Assembly: GCF_019175385.1 (NCBI RefSeq) | Contig: NC_083338.1 | Span: 88,309,777 to 88,373,776 of the forward strand | Origin: Lycium barbarum | Lineage: Eukaryota > Streptophyta > Magnoliopsida > Solanales > Solanaceae | Length of the DNA: 64,000 nucleotides | Reading direction: 5' to 3' | Shown here: in pieces, positions 1 to 10,238 of the stretch | How the letters are laid out: the number at the start of each line of letters is the position of its first letter | How positions within the stretch are numbered: the stretch's first letter is position 1 | The notes under the pieces: generated by a model | What the model saw: only the letters and a program-made list of their open reading frames with translations | Database searches by the model: none | Told to the model about the DNA's origin: nothing | Position numbers and translations under genes: made by a program

Positions 1-2755
1 TTACTTTCCCTTATGCAAATGATCCCTACGAAGTTGAAGAAAATAAATATTACTCGAAGGATCAGTTGAATTAGTCCTGCTTATAAGGAAGTGGGATAGC
101 TCCTTGCATAAGTACAAGTGATTTTAAGCAGCTAAATAAGATGATAGCTAAGGATGAGCAAGTATGATTAAGGGTTGACAGTTTGTTTTGCTAGCACAGA
201 ATGCTCCCTCAAAGATGGACATGAGCTCCAGTTATTCCCAGATAAAGGTCAAAGGAAAGGCGTCCCAAAGATAACTTTTAGGATCAGGTAAGTTACGTCG
301 AGTTTTGAGCAACGTCATTTGTACTGACTAAGGCCCCAGCAGTATTATGGGCTTGATGAGTAAGTGTGTTTAGATTCCTCCGAAACCTATTCGTAACAGT
401 GTTCCTAGACGATCTTGGGGTTATTTTTGCCCAAAGTCAGAGCATGTTGTTCGTTACGTGTAAGACCTATAATTCTTAGGATCAAGAATTGTCGGCTCAG
501 AAGCTTGTCCAAATCAAATTGTATAGTGATTCTAAGGTTAGAATTAAGGAGAGTTGAAGCTGTATAGAATTTCCCAAGGGCTAGAAAACTCATAAAAGTT
601 TGTGATTTCTTAGACTTAGCAAGTTATTATTGGAATTTTGTGAAGGATTTTTCCTACGTTTTGTGCCACTGATAAACTGGCCAAGGAAACAGCCAGACTC
701 TAGAGGACTGATAATTGTAAGCCTAAGTTTCCAGAAAATGAGTAACAAGTGAAGTTTCAGCATCAAGTGTAACATTCCTAAAGGCACCGGATAGCCCTAT
801 CACGCGTTATGATGATTCAAGCATTGAGTTAAGTTATGGATTGATACAACGTGGTGAGATTATAGCTCATGCCTCAGGATAGCTGTAAAGGTACAAGAAG
901 AATCATTCGACCCATGCTCTTAAGTTAGTTGTAGTTATGTGTACAGGAAAGGATATATTGGGATAGCGTCGATATTAATTATGTAAGTACTCTATGAGAT
1001 TTTAGCGCACCCTTAAGCAAAAATGGTTAAGTTACAACAAGGTCAACAAGTGGAATGATGGAAAGACTCCGATGATTATGAAAGTCAATGGAAGCAAAGA
1101 AAGTCGCTAATGTTCGAGCCACATATCTAGAGTAACTCAGTTTATGTTAAGATAAAGAGGAAATGTTGAGGACTTGTGAGTTCAGTAGTTCGTCAGTATT
1201 AGAATTGATTAGTAAACTTAGATTATGGCATCTATATAGGGCATAGCCTTATTAAGTCAAGGGAAAAAAAAAGAGTTCGTTGAATTTGATGTCAGCTCAT
1301 TATAGGATTACGCATCCTCAAGGGAGGAGCTATCTTTATACATCTTACGAACTGGAATTATACTGAAGCAGATTATCCAACGTGATCAGATTGACGACTG
1401 ATGAAAGGAAAAGCTTATTGCCTCGTTATGCTAGGCAGTTGAGAACAACGACATACATTAATACTACTAAGAAGGGAATGAGGAAGGACATACCAAACTT
1501 CATAGTGCAACGGAAGTTAGATATTAGAAGTTCAGTAAGTTATAGTAAGTCATTGACATTTCAATTCGGAGATGATAAACCACCAATATAGATGACCATG
1601 TTTACCGCGAAAGTTTACCTCAGTTATGGAAAATTACCAGTAGGCCTATGGAATTAGCCTATTCCCTGTTCATTAGGACTACTTGTACAGCACTGGACTA
1701 CGTAAATCCTATGTCAGGAAGGGATAGTATGATGTGTCCATTGCTTATGTCTATCATTCAGACCAGGGGAGCGCATATTATAGCTCACTCCAGAAGGATT
1801 TAAAGACTCTAGATAAGTCTTGCTTAAGCTGAGCACACCATGAGATACTTAAGGATACGCCACAAGTTTGCGTGACATATTTTAAAGGTAACCGAGACGA
1901 CCCCTAACGCTTATTGAGATCATTATTTCGGTATTCAGATGAATCCATACAAGGCTTGGACCAGATTTATTTATTTTAATAGCAAGCAGTAGAAGGATCT
2001 GGGATTCCCAGAACCGACAAGAGTTCCCTACCTATATCAGACTATGTACTCTGGGGAGTTCCATCTCAGAAGAACGCGATGAAATTCAGAAAGAAGAACA
2101 AGCTTAGACTTTGATATGTTGAGCCTTACAGATTATACGCAAGCCAAAGATTTAAAGCCCTAGAGTCAGTGCCGAAGATCTATATGTCAAACTAGAAATT
2201 CTTTCAAAATTATGCCAGTTAATGATAGTTAGATTACAGAGCAGCTATGTGCAGTTACTGCATGAGAAAACTCTAGCGCTATACTTGATAGCCAACTCCA
2301 AAGATTTAGATTAAGCACTAGAAAGTAAAGTTGAAGTCCTATAAAGAAGTCAAAGAGTAATGCATAAGGATGAAGATTCCAGAATATGGACTGGAACAGT
2401 TGGACTATGTAAGGTTATTGCAGAGAAAATTCCGTGTTATTCGTAGAGTCTGCGAATGGCCTACAGGCTACCGAGAGGCATGAAATACTCCAAGGGTTGT
2501 AAGGTCTCTAATGAATCGACGAGGGACATAGGTGAGTTATACGTCTTGTGTAAAGGTTAAAAGGTAAGATGAAGTGAACGATACATCTTGAAGGAATAGC
2601 TTATAAAAGAAGAAGAAGTTGAGTTATGACAAAGTGTTCTAATATGTAAGATATAAGAGAAAGAGGATAGCCGAAAGGAATTGAAGAAGGTGAGTTTGTT
2701 GAAAGTTCACATTAACATCCCCTATAAGGTTTCTGATAAGGACTTGAGTTAAGTC
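1..2755 (+). pseudogene. Decayed Ty3/gypsy pol (element Q): RT, RNase H, integrase
   Basis: No long open frame survives, but translated pieces occur in the correct pol order. A reverse transcriptase active-site relic reads VTVFLDDLGV at about 392-421. The RT/RNase H linker reads LDLASYYWNF near 610-645. RNase H (AHAS-QLK-then HPxHxL-like) lies near 864-945. An integrase block like 'SIISDRGTQFTAHF' is at about 1744-1795, and IQMNPYKAW at 1933-1959. The integrase C-terminal 'FGKKGKLSPRYIGPY' block is at about 2077-2130. A degraded 'AILDRQ' tail is near 2280. Many changes look like C-to-T and G-to-A, typical of methylated, silenced copies. The left end lies outside the window. It is non-functional and the oldest-looking Tekay/Del-type relic here. 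Confidence 0.8.
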
Positions 2756-2800
2756 AACATTCAAGGACGAATGTTCCTGGGGGGGGGGGGGGGGGGAGGA
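2756..2800 (+). other. Pre-PPT stem-loop and polypurine tract of Q
   Basis: An interrupted palindrome (aacattcaaggacgaatgtt, 2756-2775) is followed by an 18-base G run (2779-2796) and AGGA. The next LTR starts at 2801. This is the plus-strand priming site (PPT) of a Ty3 element. The same stem-loop precedes the PPT of every related element in the window. One stem base is mutated here (CAAGG instead of CGAGG). Confidence 0.8.
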
Positions 2801-3256
2801 TGTTACACCTCGAAAATATTTCCGCGTCATGTGCGTTGTGAGTAAACTAACGTAAGCTCGAAGAGGTCATGGAACCCTTATAAGGTTAATGAACACTCTT
2901 ACCAAGTGTTAAACAAGCGTATAAAGGTTCCGGGATCAAGCAAATCGAAGAAAATAAGTTTGTTGAAAATTTGGAAAAACGTTGACAGAATTTTGGGTCA
3001 AATTTGGAGGGGCATATCTCCTAGTATATTGGGTTTTTTAAGGTGTTTCAAAAGCCTAAGATGAAGTTCGTCGAGTCTAGTTTTCAACCCAACATATCGC
3101 TCATCGATACGACATCGAAGTATAGAATTATGGACATTACAAGTTAGGTTGACAGAGCTGAAACGCACTGCTACAGTACCCGGGTTGCTACAGTACCCGA
3201 CCCAACACACCTAAAATATCTCTCTAACCCATCATCTTTTCATTCACCACACTTCT
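2801..3256 (+). repeat. 3' LTR of Q, first 456 bp only
   Basis: The LTR begins TGTTACACCTCGAAAA directly after the PPT and is cut at 3256 where W's LTR begins. It belongs with solo LTR R at 60513, which starts with nearly the same bases. It contains a GC-rich direct repeat (gctacagtacccggg type) at about 3169-3200. The missing remainder should have lain beyond W but is not found, because W's 3' LTR is itself truncated. Confidence 0.8.
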
Positions 3257-4436
3257 TGTTATATCCCGCATTTTTGCACATGCGGATAATTCAAGATGAC
3301 TGCGGGAAGTTAAGAGCAAGGTTATAGCTTGATCTTGTTTAGCACACAAGTTGTTTATGAGAGTTATGGATGTGGAAATATTAAGAGTGGCTACGGGTAT
3401 AAAGGAAAATTCGCAAGGTGACTCATAGAAATATGGAGGAAGGCTAAGGGCAAATTGGGAATTTGGAAAATAAATTTTCATGAATTGCAAAAAATAAAAA
3501 GAAGAAAAAAAAAGGTTGGGCTTAAGTAAAAAGGCCAAGTGGTCGTCCACCTTAATGGGCCAAGGCCCATGTTGGAGTTTAATATATGTAAAGAAAGATG
3601 ACAATTCATCTTCAACAAAAAGAAAGTTCAAGAAACTTTGAGAGAAAAGAAAAGTGGCCTATTCGGCCAAGGAGAAAATTTTTGGAGCCTTCAACTTTGA
3701 TCCAAAAAATTTATTTCTTCTAGTATTCCTACTAAATCAAGGGTCCTCTTCAACGTGGCATAATTGTTAGAGCAAGAAGACTTCTCTTTGTTGCAAGTTT
3801 ATAATCATAGCCAAGTGAGAAGTTAAGGAGAAAAGGTAAGAATCAATCTTCTTTTATATGTTATGGATGGTTGTGTAGGTTGTAGTATGTAGAAATGGGT
3901 GAAATTCATGAAAATATGGATTATGTGTTGTGGCCGTGTGGTTGTGGTATGGTATGGAAAAGAATGAATCAATTTTTCTTAAGTATTTTGGTTGTTGTTA
4001 TAAGGGAATCCATGATGGAAATGAAAGTTTAATGATTCTAGTGAAGTTGTAAGTGTTGGAGAGTTGTTTTAGAAGCTAATGTGATTTTAATGTCACTTTT
4101 TGTATTTATGGAAGGTAATGTTGTTAATGTGTGAATTGTTAGTATAATTCATGAATTTGAAAGGAAGAAATGTGTTGTTGTTGTTCTTGTTGAATTTGAA
4201 AGGTTTCGGATGGTATGTTGGTTTAGACGTTTGCAATGTAAGGCGGATTGTTGAAGTGTTCTTGAATATTGTTTGAATGGTTTCGGATTAATACTTGAAT
4301 ATGTGAGCAATTACGAATTGAACGTAAATGAAAAGTCGTCAAAGTTTGTAGAAAGAAATTGTTGATGTTAGTATGTGTCTCGAATTGATTGTTGATATTG
4401 TTAGAATGATTGTTGATATTGTTGTTGATAATTTGG

Positions 4437-4534
4437 CCGAGTTAAATTCTCGGATTTGTTGTTGATGATATAGCCGAGTTGGATTCTCGGGGATGGTACT
4501 ATTTACAGGGGAAATGCTGCCGAAATTTCTGTAG
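4437..4534 (+). promoter_or_regulatory. Putative LTR core promoter / transcription start region of W
   Basis: Two small stem-loops with CCGAG and CTCGG arms (about 4437-4455 and 4473-4490) precede tatttacaggggaaatgctg (from about 4499) and ccgaaatttctgtag. The same order recurs at 11420-11520 in the other W LTR, at 46991-47050 and 53440-53504 in U, at 37087-37185 in V's 3' LTR and, inverted, at 13427-13520 in S. Shorter versions are in R, Z and X. The conservation is seen directly; the promoter role is inferred from position and the TATA-like bases before it. Confidence 0.45.
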
Positions 4535-5329
4535 ACAAAGTGTTAGTTAAGGGTGAGATTTTTGGATATCTATGGCTAATGTTTGGTATGTATGAATATT
4601 GTTGTAGATCTTGCGAAGCCAAAGACTTAAGTTCGGATTAGCGTAGAAAGAGGACAAGATATGTAAGGCTTACATTTTCTTTCTTTGGCATGATCTTTAT
4701 GAAACGAGCAAATGACGTATATATATGATCTCCAAGAAATTCCTATTCTTAGAGCCATTGGGATGGCTAATATCCTTGACTTCCATAAGCTGTTTCATAT
4801 GGCTTGATGCGTATCTATGATGTCCAAAGTTCTATTTGATATGTTTTCGAATGGCATTCGAAAGATAATTGATATGACTAAAGTTTGATTTTCAAATGCT
4901 AGCTCGTTCGAGTATTCCACTGAGTCTTTGATATATTTTGATACGTACATATGGTTCCAAAAGCTCTATCTGATCTGATCCATTACGATATTCGAAAGGT
5001 ACTTAACATGTGATGTTATATATGGATCGGGTCGTACGTTCCACGGAATTATATGGACATATTATGATATATGGATCGGGCCGTACGTTCCATGGCATTA
5101 TATTGATACATGGCTTTCATTTATGATTGTTGCTTTGATTTTCCAAAAATAGCTTCTGAAATGCTTGTAGAAGGCTCTGTACTTCAAACGCGCCTAACTT
5201 TCTTATACTAGGTCGGATTGACCTGAAACTTGTTTCTGAGCCTTCAGATGTCGATAAGTATACTTGTCTATTGAGTCTTGATTTACGTGCATATGGTTTC
5301 GCACTACTCTGTTCGTGCAAGCCTCGGTA

Positions 5330-5815
5330 TGTCGTTCACTGAGCCCGGGCCAGGATATGTTATCGTGCGTATTCCTCTGCATTGTTCACCGAGTCCCTCG
5401 TTAGAGGGCCGGGTATGGTATATGTATATGATGATATGATTATGGTACCGAGTCCCATAATGGGCCGGGTACGGTATATGTGCACATGATTTCATTTATC
5501 GAGTCCCTTAATGGGCCGGGTACGGTATGCTTCATTCACCAAGTCACTCACTAGAGGGCCGGGTACGGTATGTATATGTATATGTATATGTATATGCATG
5601 ATGACATGATGGCATACTGATATGACTTCACTTACCGAGTCCCTCACTAGAGGGCCGGGTACGGTATATATATGATATATGATGTTGACATGCATGACTC
5701 TATTCACCGAGTCCCTCACTAGAGGGCCGGGTATGGTATATGTATACATGTATTCATGATGACATAATGACATGGTTTCATTCACCGAGTCCCATAATGG
5801 GCCGGGTACGGTATG
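5330..5815 (+). repeat. Array of hairpin-forming repeats in W's 5' LTR
   Basis: About eight units of the form accgagtCCC...GGGccgggtacggt occur, spaced 40-95 bp apart by ATATG-rich DNA. The inner arms change together: CCCTC pairs with GAGGG in the units near 5395, 5640 and 5712, and CCCAT pairs with ATGGG near 5450 and 5790. The outer TACCG and CGGTA can also pair. The unit near 5331 and the one near 5540 are degenerate. An inverted version is in S at 12333-12735. Confidence 0.75.
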
Positions 5816-5942
5816 TGCTATGAAAATGTTTGATTCTGTTCCGTACTGCACAGGTACAGTGGTTTCTTTATTGTGATATTTGACTCCCGGAATCTCTATT
5901 TCAGTTATGATATTTCCAGTTGTATTCTATGCCTTACATACT

Positions 5943-5979
5943 CAGTACATATTCCGTACTGATCCCCTTTCTTCGGGGG
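5943..5979 (+). other. Back-to-back hairpins near the 3' part of W's LTR
   Basis: CAGTAC-N7-GTACTG is followed at once by CCCC-N7-GGGG. The same pair is kept in V (31859-31894 and its 3' LTR near 38410-38445) and, inverted, in S near 12170-12215. U keeps the second hairpin (48434-48450). This could be part of the R region or of 3' end formation. The role is inferred. Confidence 0.5.
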
Positions 5980-6528
5980 CTGCGTTTCATGCAAGCAGGT
6001 ACAGACGCGCACGTGAGTGGTCCGTCAGCTTAGGACATCCATTCTGCTGTGTTGAAGTGATCCCTCGTTCCGGAGCCCATACCTTTGGTACAGATCTTTC
6101 TGTTGTACATGTTTATGTATATATGACTATTTAGGGGTACGGCGGGGCCCTGTCCCGTCATATGGTTATGTTATGTTTGTTAGAGGCCTGTAGACATGTA
6201 TGTGGGTCATGGGTCGTTGTGGTTCAGATATGTCTGTGTGGCTTGCGTCTAAGCGGTTCCATTTGCTATGATAGCCTTAACGACTTGTACGTATGTATAC
6301 ATATATATATATGTTTTGGATGATATGTTCCACGACAGCCTTGGTGGCTTCTGTATGATATGTATGTTACAGGTGACCGCTTAAGACGATATCTGTTCTC
6401 AGTATCTATATAAATTGATATATGTTGGATATGGATAAGTTATGGATATGTCGATTTGGTAAGTAGGCGTGTATAGGTGTCCAGCTCGGGCACTAGTCAC
6501 GGCCCACGGGGTTGGGTCGTGACAAAAG

Positions 6529-6540
6529 TGGTATCAGAGC
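6529..6540 (+). promoter_or_regulatory. Primer binding site of W (initiator tRNA-Met)
   Basis: TGGTATCAGAGC lies four bases after the LTR end. It is complementary to the 3' end of plant initiator tRNA-Met and primes minus-strand DNA synthesis. The same site is found in V, U, X, Y and T. Confidence 0.9.
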
Positions 6541-6581
6541 GGTTTGTCCTCGGAATGTCTACAGGCCGTGTCTAGTAGAGT

Positions 6582-6621
6582 CTTGTTTATCGGTGTGTCG
6601 TGCACCACATCTATAAACAGG
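6582..6621 (+). ncRNA. Leader hairpin of W, putative RNA dimerisation/packaging signal
   Basis: A 9 bp stem (CTTGTTTAT 6582-6590 with ATAAACAGG 6613-6621, one T-G wobble) encloses a loop containing the palindrome GTGCAC (6600-6605). GGTG (6592-6595) can also pair with CACC (6603-6606). The same structure occupies the same place after the primer site in V, U and X, with compensatory changes. It is described here as a cis-acting RNA element; function is inferred from covariation and position. Confidence 0.65.
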
Positions 6622-6812
6622 AGGCTACAGGACATTTAGGATGTTACCCTTCCTTCTTATCTTAAATTGTGCGATAGAGCTGTAATATTAGGATGGTTCC
6701 CTTCCAATGAATTGCTGTGTCTACAGCGAGGCTCCAAAAAGAGCGATAGTGTCAGTATTTTGGGAAATTGTTTCTGATCCTCTTCCTGCAGGTGTTTGTA
6801 GGTTGACGAAAG

Positions 6813-7364
6813 ATGAAGAGGACAACTTCTGATAGTGGGGGTGCTAAGAAGGCCCCTAGGATATCGCCAGGACCGAGTAAGAGGAGCCTTAGCTATTTGA
6901 TGGAGACTGATCCTTCGGAGGACCCAGCAACAATTCCTCCAGAGTTTTTGACCCCCAGGAAAGAGGACACTGCGGAGGGCAGTTGCGATACAAATCCCTC
7001 GGAGGACCCGGCGATGATACCTCCAGAGCTTCTTACCCCTAGGGAGGAGGATAGTTATGATACAGATCTATCAGAGTATTCTTCTGGGACACCGGAGGAG
7101 GAGATTTCTGGGGCCATGCCAGCTGCTCCTGTGGTGGAGCACTATGTTAGACAGGCCTCCCCAGTGAGTGTTACGGACTACTCCAGTCCCTTGTCCTGGC
7201 CGTCAGTAAACCAGGAATTGCCTATTTATCTATACTCCTCCGATTCAGATGCGAGCAATGAGGGGAGTCAGACGAGCGGATGGCAGACAGACGATGATGG
7301 GGAGCACACTTCACAGGGCAGCTTCCCAGATCAGACCCGAGACCGATCGGCTACAGGTATATGA
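6813..7364 (+). CDS. Acidic proline-rich protein of unknown function (183 aa)
   Basis: I do not recognise this family. The start is ATG at 6813, about 275 bases after the primer site, where gag normally begins; U has the homologous ATG at 49215. Residues 1-31 are basic and Ser/Pro-rich (GGAKKAPRISPGPS). Residues 32-83 hold two copies of a 24-28 residue repeat with core PSEDPATIPPEFLTPR. A third partial copy follows. Residues near 110-145 are the best-conserved part (VVEHYVRQAS then SSPLSWPSVNQELP). The tail is Asp/Ser/Gly-rich. No zinc knuckle, protease motif, membrane segment or signal peptide is visible. Differences from the U homologue are mostly synonymous in the conserved part, so it was probably translated. 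It may be a remodelled Gag N-terminus or a new accessory protein. Confidence 0.65.
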   Translation: MKRTTSDSGGAKKAPRISPGPSKRSLSYLMETDPSEDPATIPPEFLTPRKEDTAEGSCDTNPSEDPAMIPPELLTPREEDSYDTDLSEYSSGTPEEEISGAMPAAPVVEHYVRQASPVSVTDYSSPLSWPSVNQELPIYLYSSDSDASNEGSQTSGWQTDDDGEHTSQGSFPDQTRDRSATGI

Positions 7365-7700
7365 GTTTTCTTGGAATTTTCTATGTATGCGTAACTTCTG
7401 TAGAGTATCATTTGATGACGGCAAATGGAAATCAAAAGGGCCGATGACCCAGTGGTTATAAGTAACGACGACTAAGATGTCTCTGCCACCAGTGGGAATC
7501 TAGGAACCCCGGATGAAAGGTAATCATATGTACAGATGGAAGTGAGTATTGAGGATTTAAAAGGGCAACACGGTAATTGTATGATCGGAAAAGTAAAGGA
7601 TCGTCTCTATATCGGGGTGGGACCCGCTACGAGAACCTTTTGGAAGTTGTTAGGACCCCGACTTGTCTTAGATTACGTGATAAAGGTCGTACGGGGAAGT
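7365..7700 (+). other. W internal region between the ORF and the 5S-derived segment
   Basis: No convincing gene is present. The stretch aligns with U at about 49740-50534 and in part with V at about 33000-33221. Shared patches include 'gggtgggacccgctacgag' and a tract ending in 'aaaggtcgt-cgggg'. The 84-codon frame at 7536-7790 runs through the 5S-like segment and is not kept in U or V, so I do not treat it as a gene. Confidence 0.5.
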
Positions 7701-7802
7701 GGATATAATTATACCAGCATTCAAGCATCGAAATGCATTAAAGCTCCGAGGTTAAGCTTGCTAGGGCCAGAGCAACTTTGGGATGGGTGACCCCTGGGAG
7801 GT
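7701..7802 (+). other. 5S rRNA-derived segment in W
   Basis: The first ~20 bases (ggatataattataccagca) match the start of plant 5S rRNA. After a diverged middle, GTTAAGC-TGCT (A box) and GGATGGGTGACC (C box) are clear, ending at the CTGGGAAGT position of 5S. It aligns with equivalent segments in V (33222-33324) and U (50535-50638). They share changes absent from 5S genes (GAGGTTAAG for GCAGTTAAG, and GAGCAA). The 3' end of 5S is missing, so it is not a functional 5S gene. Identity was judged against the plant 5S sequence from memory. Confidence 0.8.
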
Positions 7803-9834
7803 ATACTAAAAATCTCACAAATGTAGATATAAGAGACAAATGGGAATTTGGGGTAACCTAAAGGAAATTAGAGTATGTGGAGTGGTTAGAAACCTTAAAG
7901 AGGTCGCGTAGGCTAAGGCAGACCAGATATGTGGAGAGAAGAAAGCACAACACAGCTCTGGAATCAGAGTAAGTTCGAATAGCGTTTGGAAGTATTTTGT
8001 AAGCGAAATGGTAGTAAACATATATGTATGCATATGACATCTCATTTATGACTGTATCGATCGATAGGTGAATCCTAGCAACCAGTGTTGCGATGTATAG
8101 AAGACACTAACTGAGCGAAATTCAAGAGACAAAGCGAAGGGTATGGTATAGATGCTATGAAATAAACTGATATTGATTTCACTACAAGTAAGATTGGAAA
8201 ATTCTAACACCACGATATTTGGAAAAGGGAGAGAGCGAGTAAATAAAAGGTAAGGAGATCAAAATGTCAGAAAAAATAGAATGAAAGGTAAGGAACGGGC
8301 ATGAAGGAAAGGATAACTTGGCCGAATCTTCCATTGTGGAAGGATATAATTACTAAAGGATAATTACGTAGCTATATTGGTATAGTTGTTTTGAACATAG
8401 GGAAGCCTTTCTGGAGGGTGACTTAAGAATGGAACCGATTCGCACGAATAAAAGTAATATCTTATGAACTTCAGAGCCGATGCTACAAACAATAAGAGAA
8501 GAAAGCTACTCCCCAAGAAAGAGATTAAAGCTACTGATGGCTTAATTGAAGGAAAAAGAGAGTGGTTGGAAATGGATATGCACCAAAAGGTTAATGACAT
8601 TGTTAGACATAAAGGACAGAGGTATGTCAGGGGGTAAGTGTCAGAAATGGATGCCCTTATGAGTATTCCGATTAAATACGAAAACGTAGTTAACAAGGAG
8701 ATAGACAGGACAGACTCCGCGATGAAGGAACTTCAATTATAAGAAGATCGCGGAAATCGATAATTACTTAAAGGGCATAGGCGTATATAGACCCTCTTAA
8801 TAAAGGGGGGGGGGGGGAGAACATACTAGACCTAAAATGAACTATGACAATTCAAGCCCCAGAAAAGGATACTTATTAGCTCGGGGCCAGAGTTCGGGGT
8901 ATGTTGGCGTGTCGTAAAGGTTATGAAATGACGAAGTAATAAATCGACAACGAATGTGCTATGAGATAGGTATAGGGAGAAAATATGGAAGACACGTGGA
9001 GAGGATGCTTTATGCTGACACGAGCCACGATATTACTTGATCATGGTTTTAATTCCTCGTACTGAGCAGAACTTGCGTAGTACCTAGATATGTAAAGGTG
9101 TGTCCAAAAGGGTAATAAAGAGAGTAAGAAAGGTATACAAGCTAAATCCACAAGGTCAATGAAGAGGATAACAAGTCCAAGGGACGCCTCGGATGACAAC
9201 TGTTATAATGAAGTAACCACGGTTAGTAGTTAACAACTTCTCGAAGAAAGGAATCATGCTACTCATATGAATAAAAGGTAAAAGAGGCCACCGGGTATTA
9301 GAAGATAGTTCATGGACCATTAATCATACTGAACCTGAGGGTATACGCTATGGAATTGTGAGAATAATTAACATGAAGCCATGCCCAATTATGATGATAA
9401 GGAGTCCACACCGAAGAGCTAACCAGGAATAACGATTGATGGAACGACCATTAATCCAAGGAAGTTACAGACAGGTATACTGGCACTAAGGGATGTGAAG
9501 GGAAGGAGATAAGGAAAAAGTTGCGGCAAGAACCCAAAAATGTTGCGAGTTAAGAAATTAACTGAATTCGAATCATGAGTTGTAATGAGTATAGTTGGAC
9601 TGCGAAGGACTAGAAATGGCAAAGCAATATCATGTATATACATTTTGGATACTAATAAACTGGCCTTGGAAAGGAACATAACTATTATGCTCGTTAGCGA
9701 CGAAGTCATGATTGGATAAACACTTAGAATGTAAAATTAAGAGGGAAAGCTCAATTTGAGATATAGTAGGCTTTATCAAATTGTCTGTAAGATTGGTAAG
9801 TCACCCATGAATCAGAGATATCACCGAATTAGAA
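7803..9834 (+). other. W internal region without recognisable gene
   Basis: AG-rich DNA that aligns in pieces with V (33325-35500), for example around 'aatagcgtttggaagtattt' and 'cttatgaacttcagagccga'. A 13-base G run at 8805-8817, preceded by AATAAA, has a counterpart of 17 G in V at 34883. Open frames are short and not conserved. Confidence 0.5.
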
Positions 9835-10090
9835 GCGGTACATCCAGTCTTTCACGTGCCTATGCTTCGCAAATGTGTTGGTGACCCTTCCCAAGTGTTT
9901 ATATAAATGATATCTAAGTGACAGAGAAGCTACCACATAAGGAATAGTCTGTGTCCATAACGGGTGGTCAGGTGATAAAGTTATATGCCAAATACGTGGT
10001 TCCGATTAAAGTATTGCGGCCAAACAATAATAAAGAGGAGATGATCTGGGAAGCCGAAAGAAGAAATGAAGAGGAAGTATCCCTAATTGT
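9835..10090 (+). pseudogene. Relic of Ty3 integrase C-terminus in W
   Basis: Translation gives VHPVFHVPMLRKCVGDPSQV, the classic block near the end of Tekay/Del polyproteins (compare Y near 24110-24160). A degraded 'ILDRQVRRLR...VKVLWRN' region follows, then EAERRNEEE near 10050-10080. Stops interrupt it. This shows that W's ancestor encoded pol and lost nearly all of it. Confidence 0.7.
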
Positions 10091-10202
10091 TTTCTACGCC
10101 ACGGGCAATCTAAGCTTCTAAAACGGATATGTTAAATGATTGTATGTGACAATTATAGAGGAGACCTCCCCGAAGTATTATAATGCACCATGAGGCCAGT
10201 TC

Positions 10203-10238
10203 AACATTCGAGGACGAATGTTCTAAAGGGGGGGAGGA
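10203..10238 (+). other. Pre-PPT stem-loop and polypurine tract of W
   Basis: The perfect stem-loop aacattcgaggacgaatgtt (10203-10222) is followed by AAAGGGGGGGAGGA just before the 3' LTR at 10239. It is the plus-strand primer site, sharing its stem-loop with V and U and, with slight changes, with X and Y. Confidence 0.85.

Larger units (their letters stand above)
3257..6524 (+). repeat. 5' LTR of W (3268 bp)
   Basis: It starts TGTTATATCCCGC and ends GGTCGTGACA, immediately before the primer site. Visible internal structures are: paired CCGAG-N-CTCGG hairpins at about 4437-4490; the motif ggggaaatgctgccgaaatt near 4508; an array of about eight small hairpin repeats at 5330-5815; and back-to-back hairpins at 5943-5979. 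At 3257+283 to +318 there is a GGCC-rich palindromic patch. ORFs inside it are not conserved and have no recognisable product. Confidence 0.9.

Noticed and set aside
1382..1591. 69-codon plus-strand frame in Q
   Set aside because: Part of decayed pol in the region between RNase H and integrase; no recognisable domain on its own.
2779..2796. G18 run as assembly error
   Set aside because: Length may be imprecise, but position as a PPT directly before an LTR explains it; similar runs occur in W and V.
3224..3631. 135-codon antisense frame, with a similar one at 10110-10472
   Set aside because: Its main part is the antisense of W's LTR start and recurs only because the LTR is duplicated; no known domain.
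5492..5851. 119-codon frame with PGPL repeats
   Set aside because: Antisense reading of the hairpin-repeat array; repetition comes from the DNA repeat.
7536..7790. 84-codon frame as a gene
   Set aside because: It runs through the 5S-derived segment and is not conserved in U or V.
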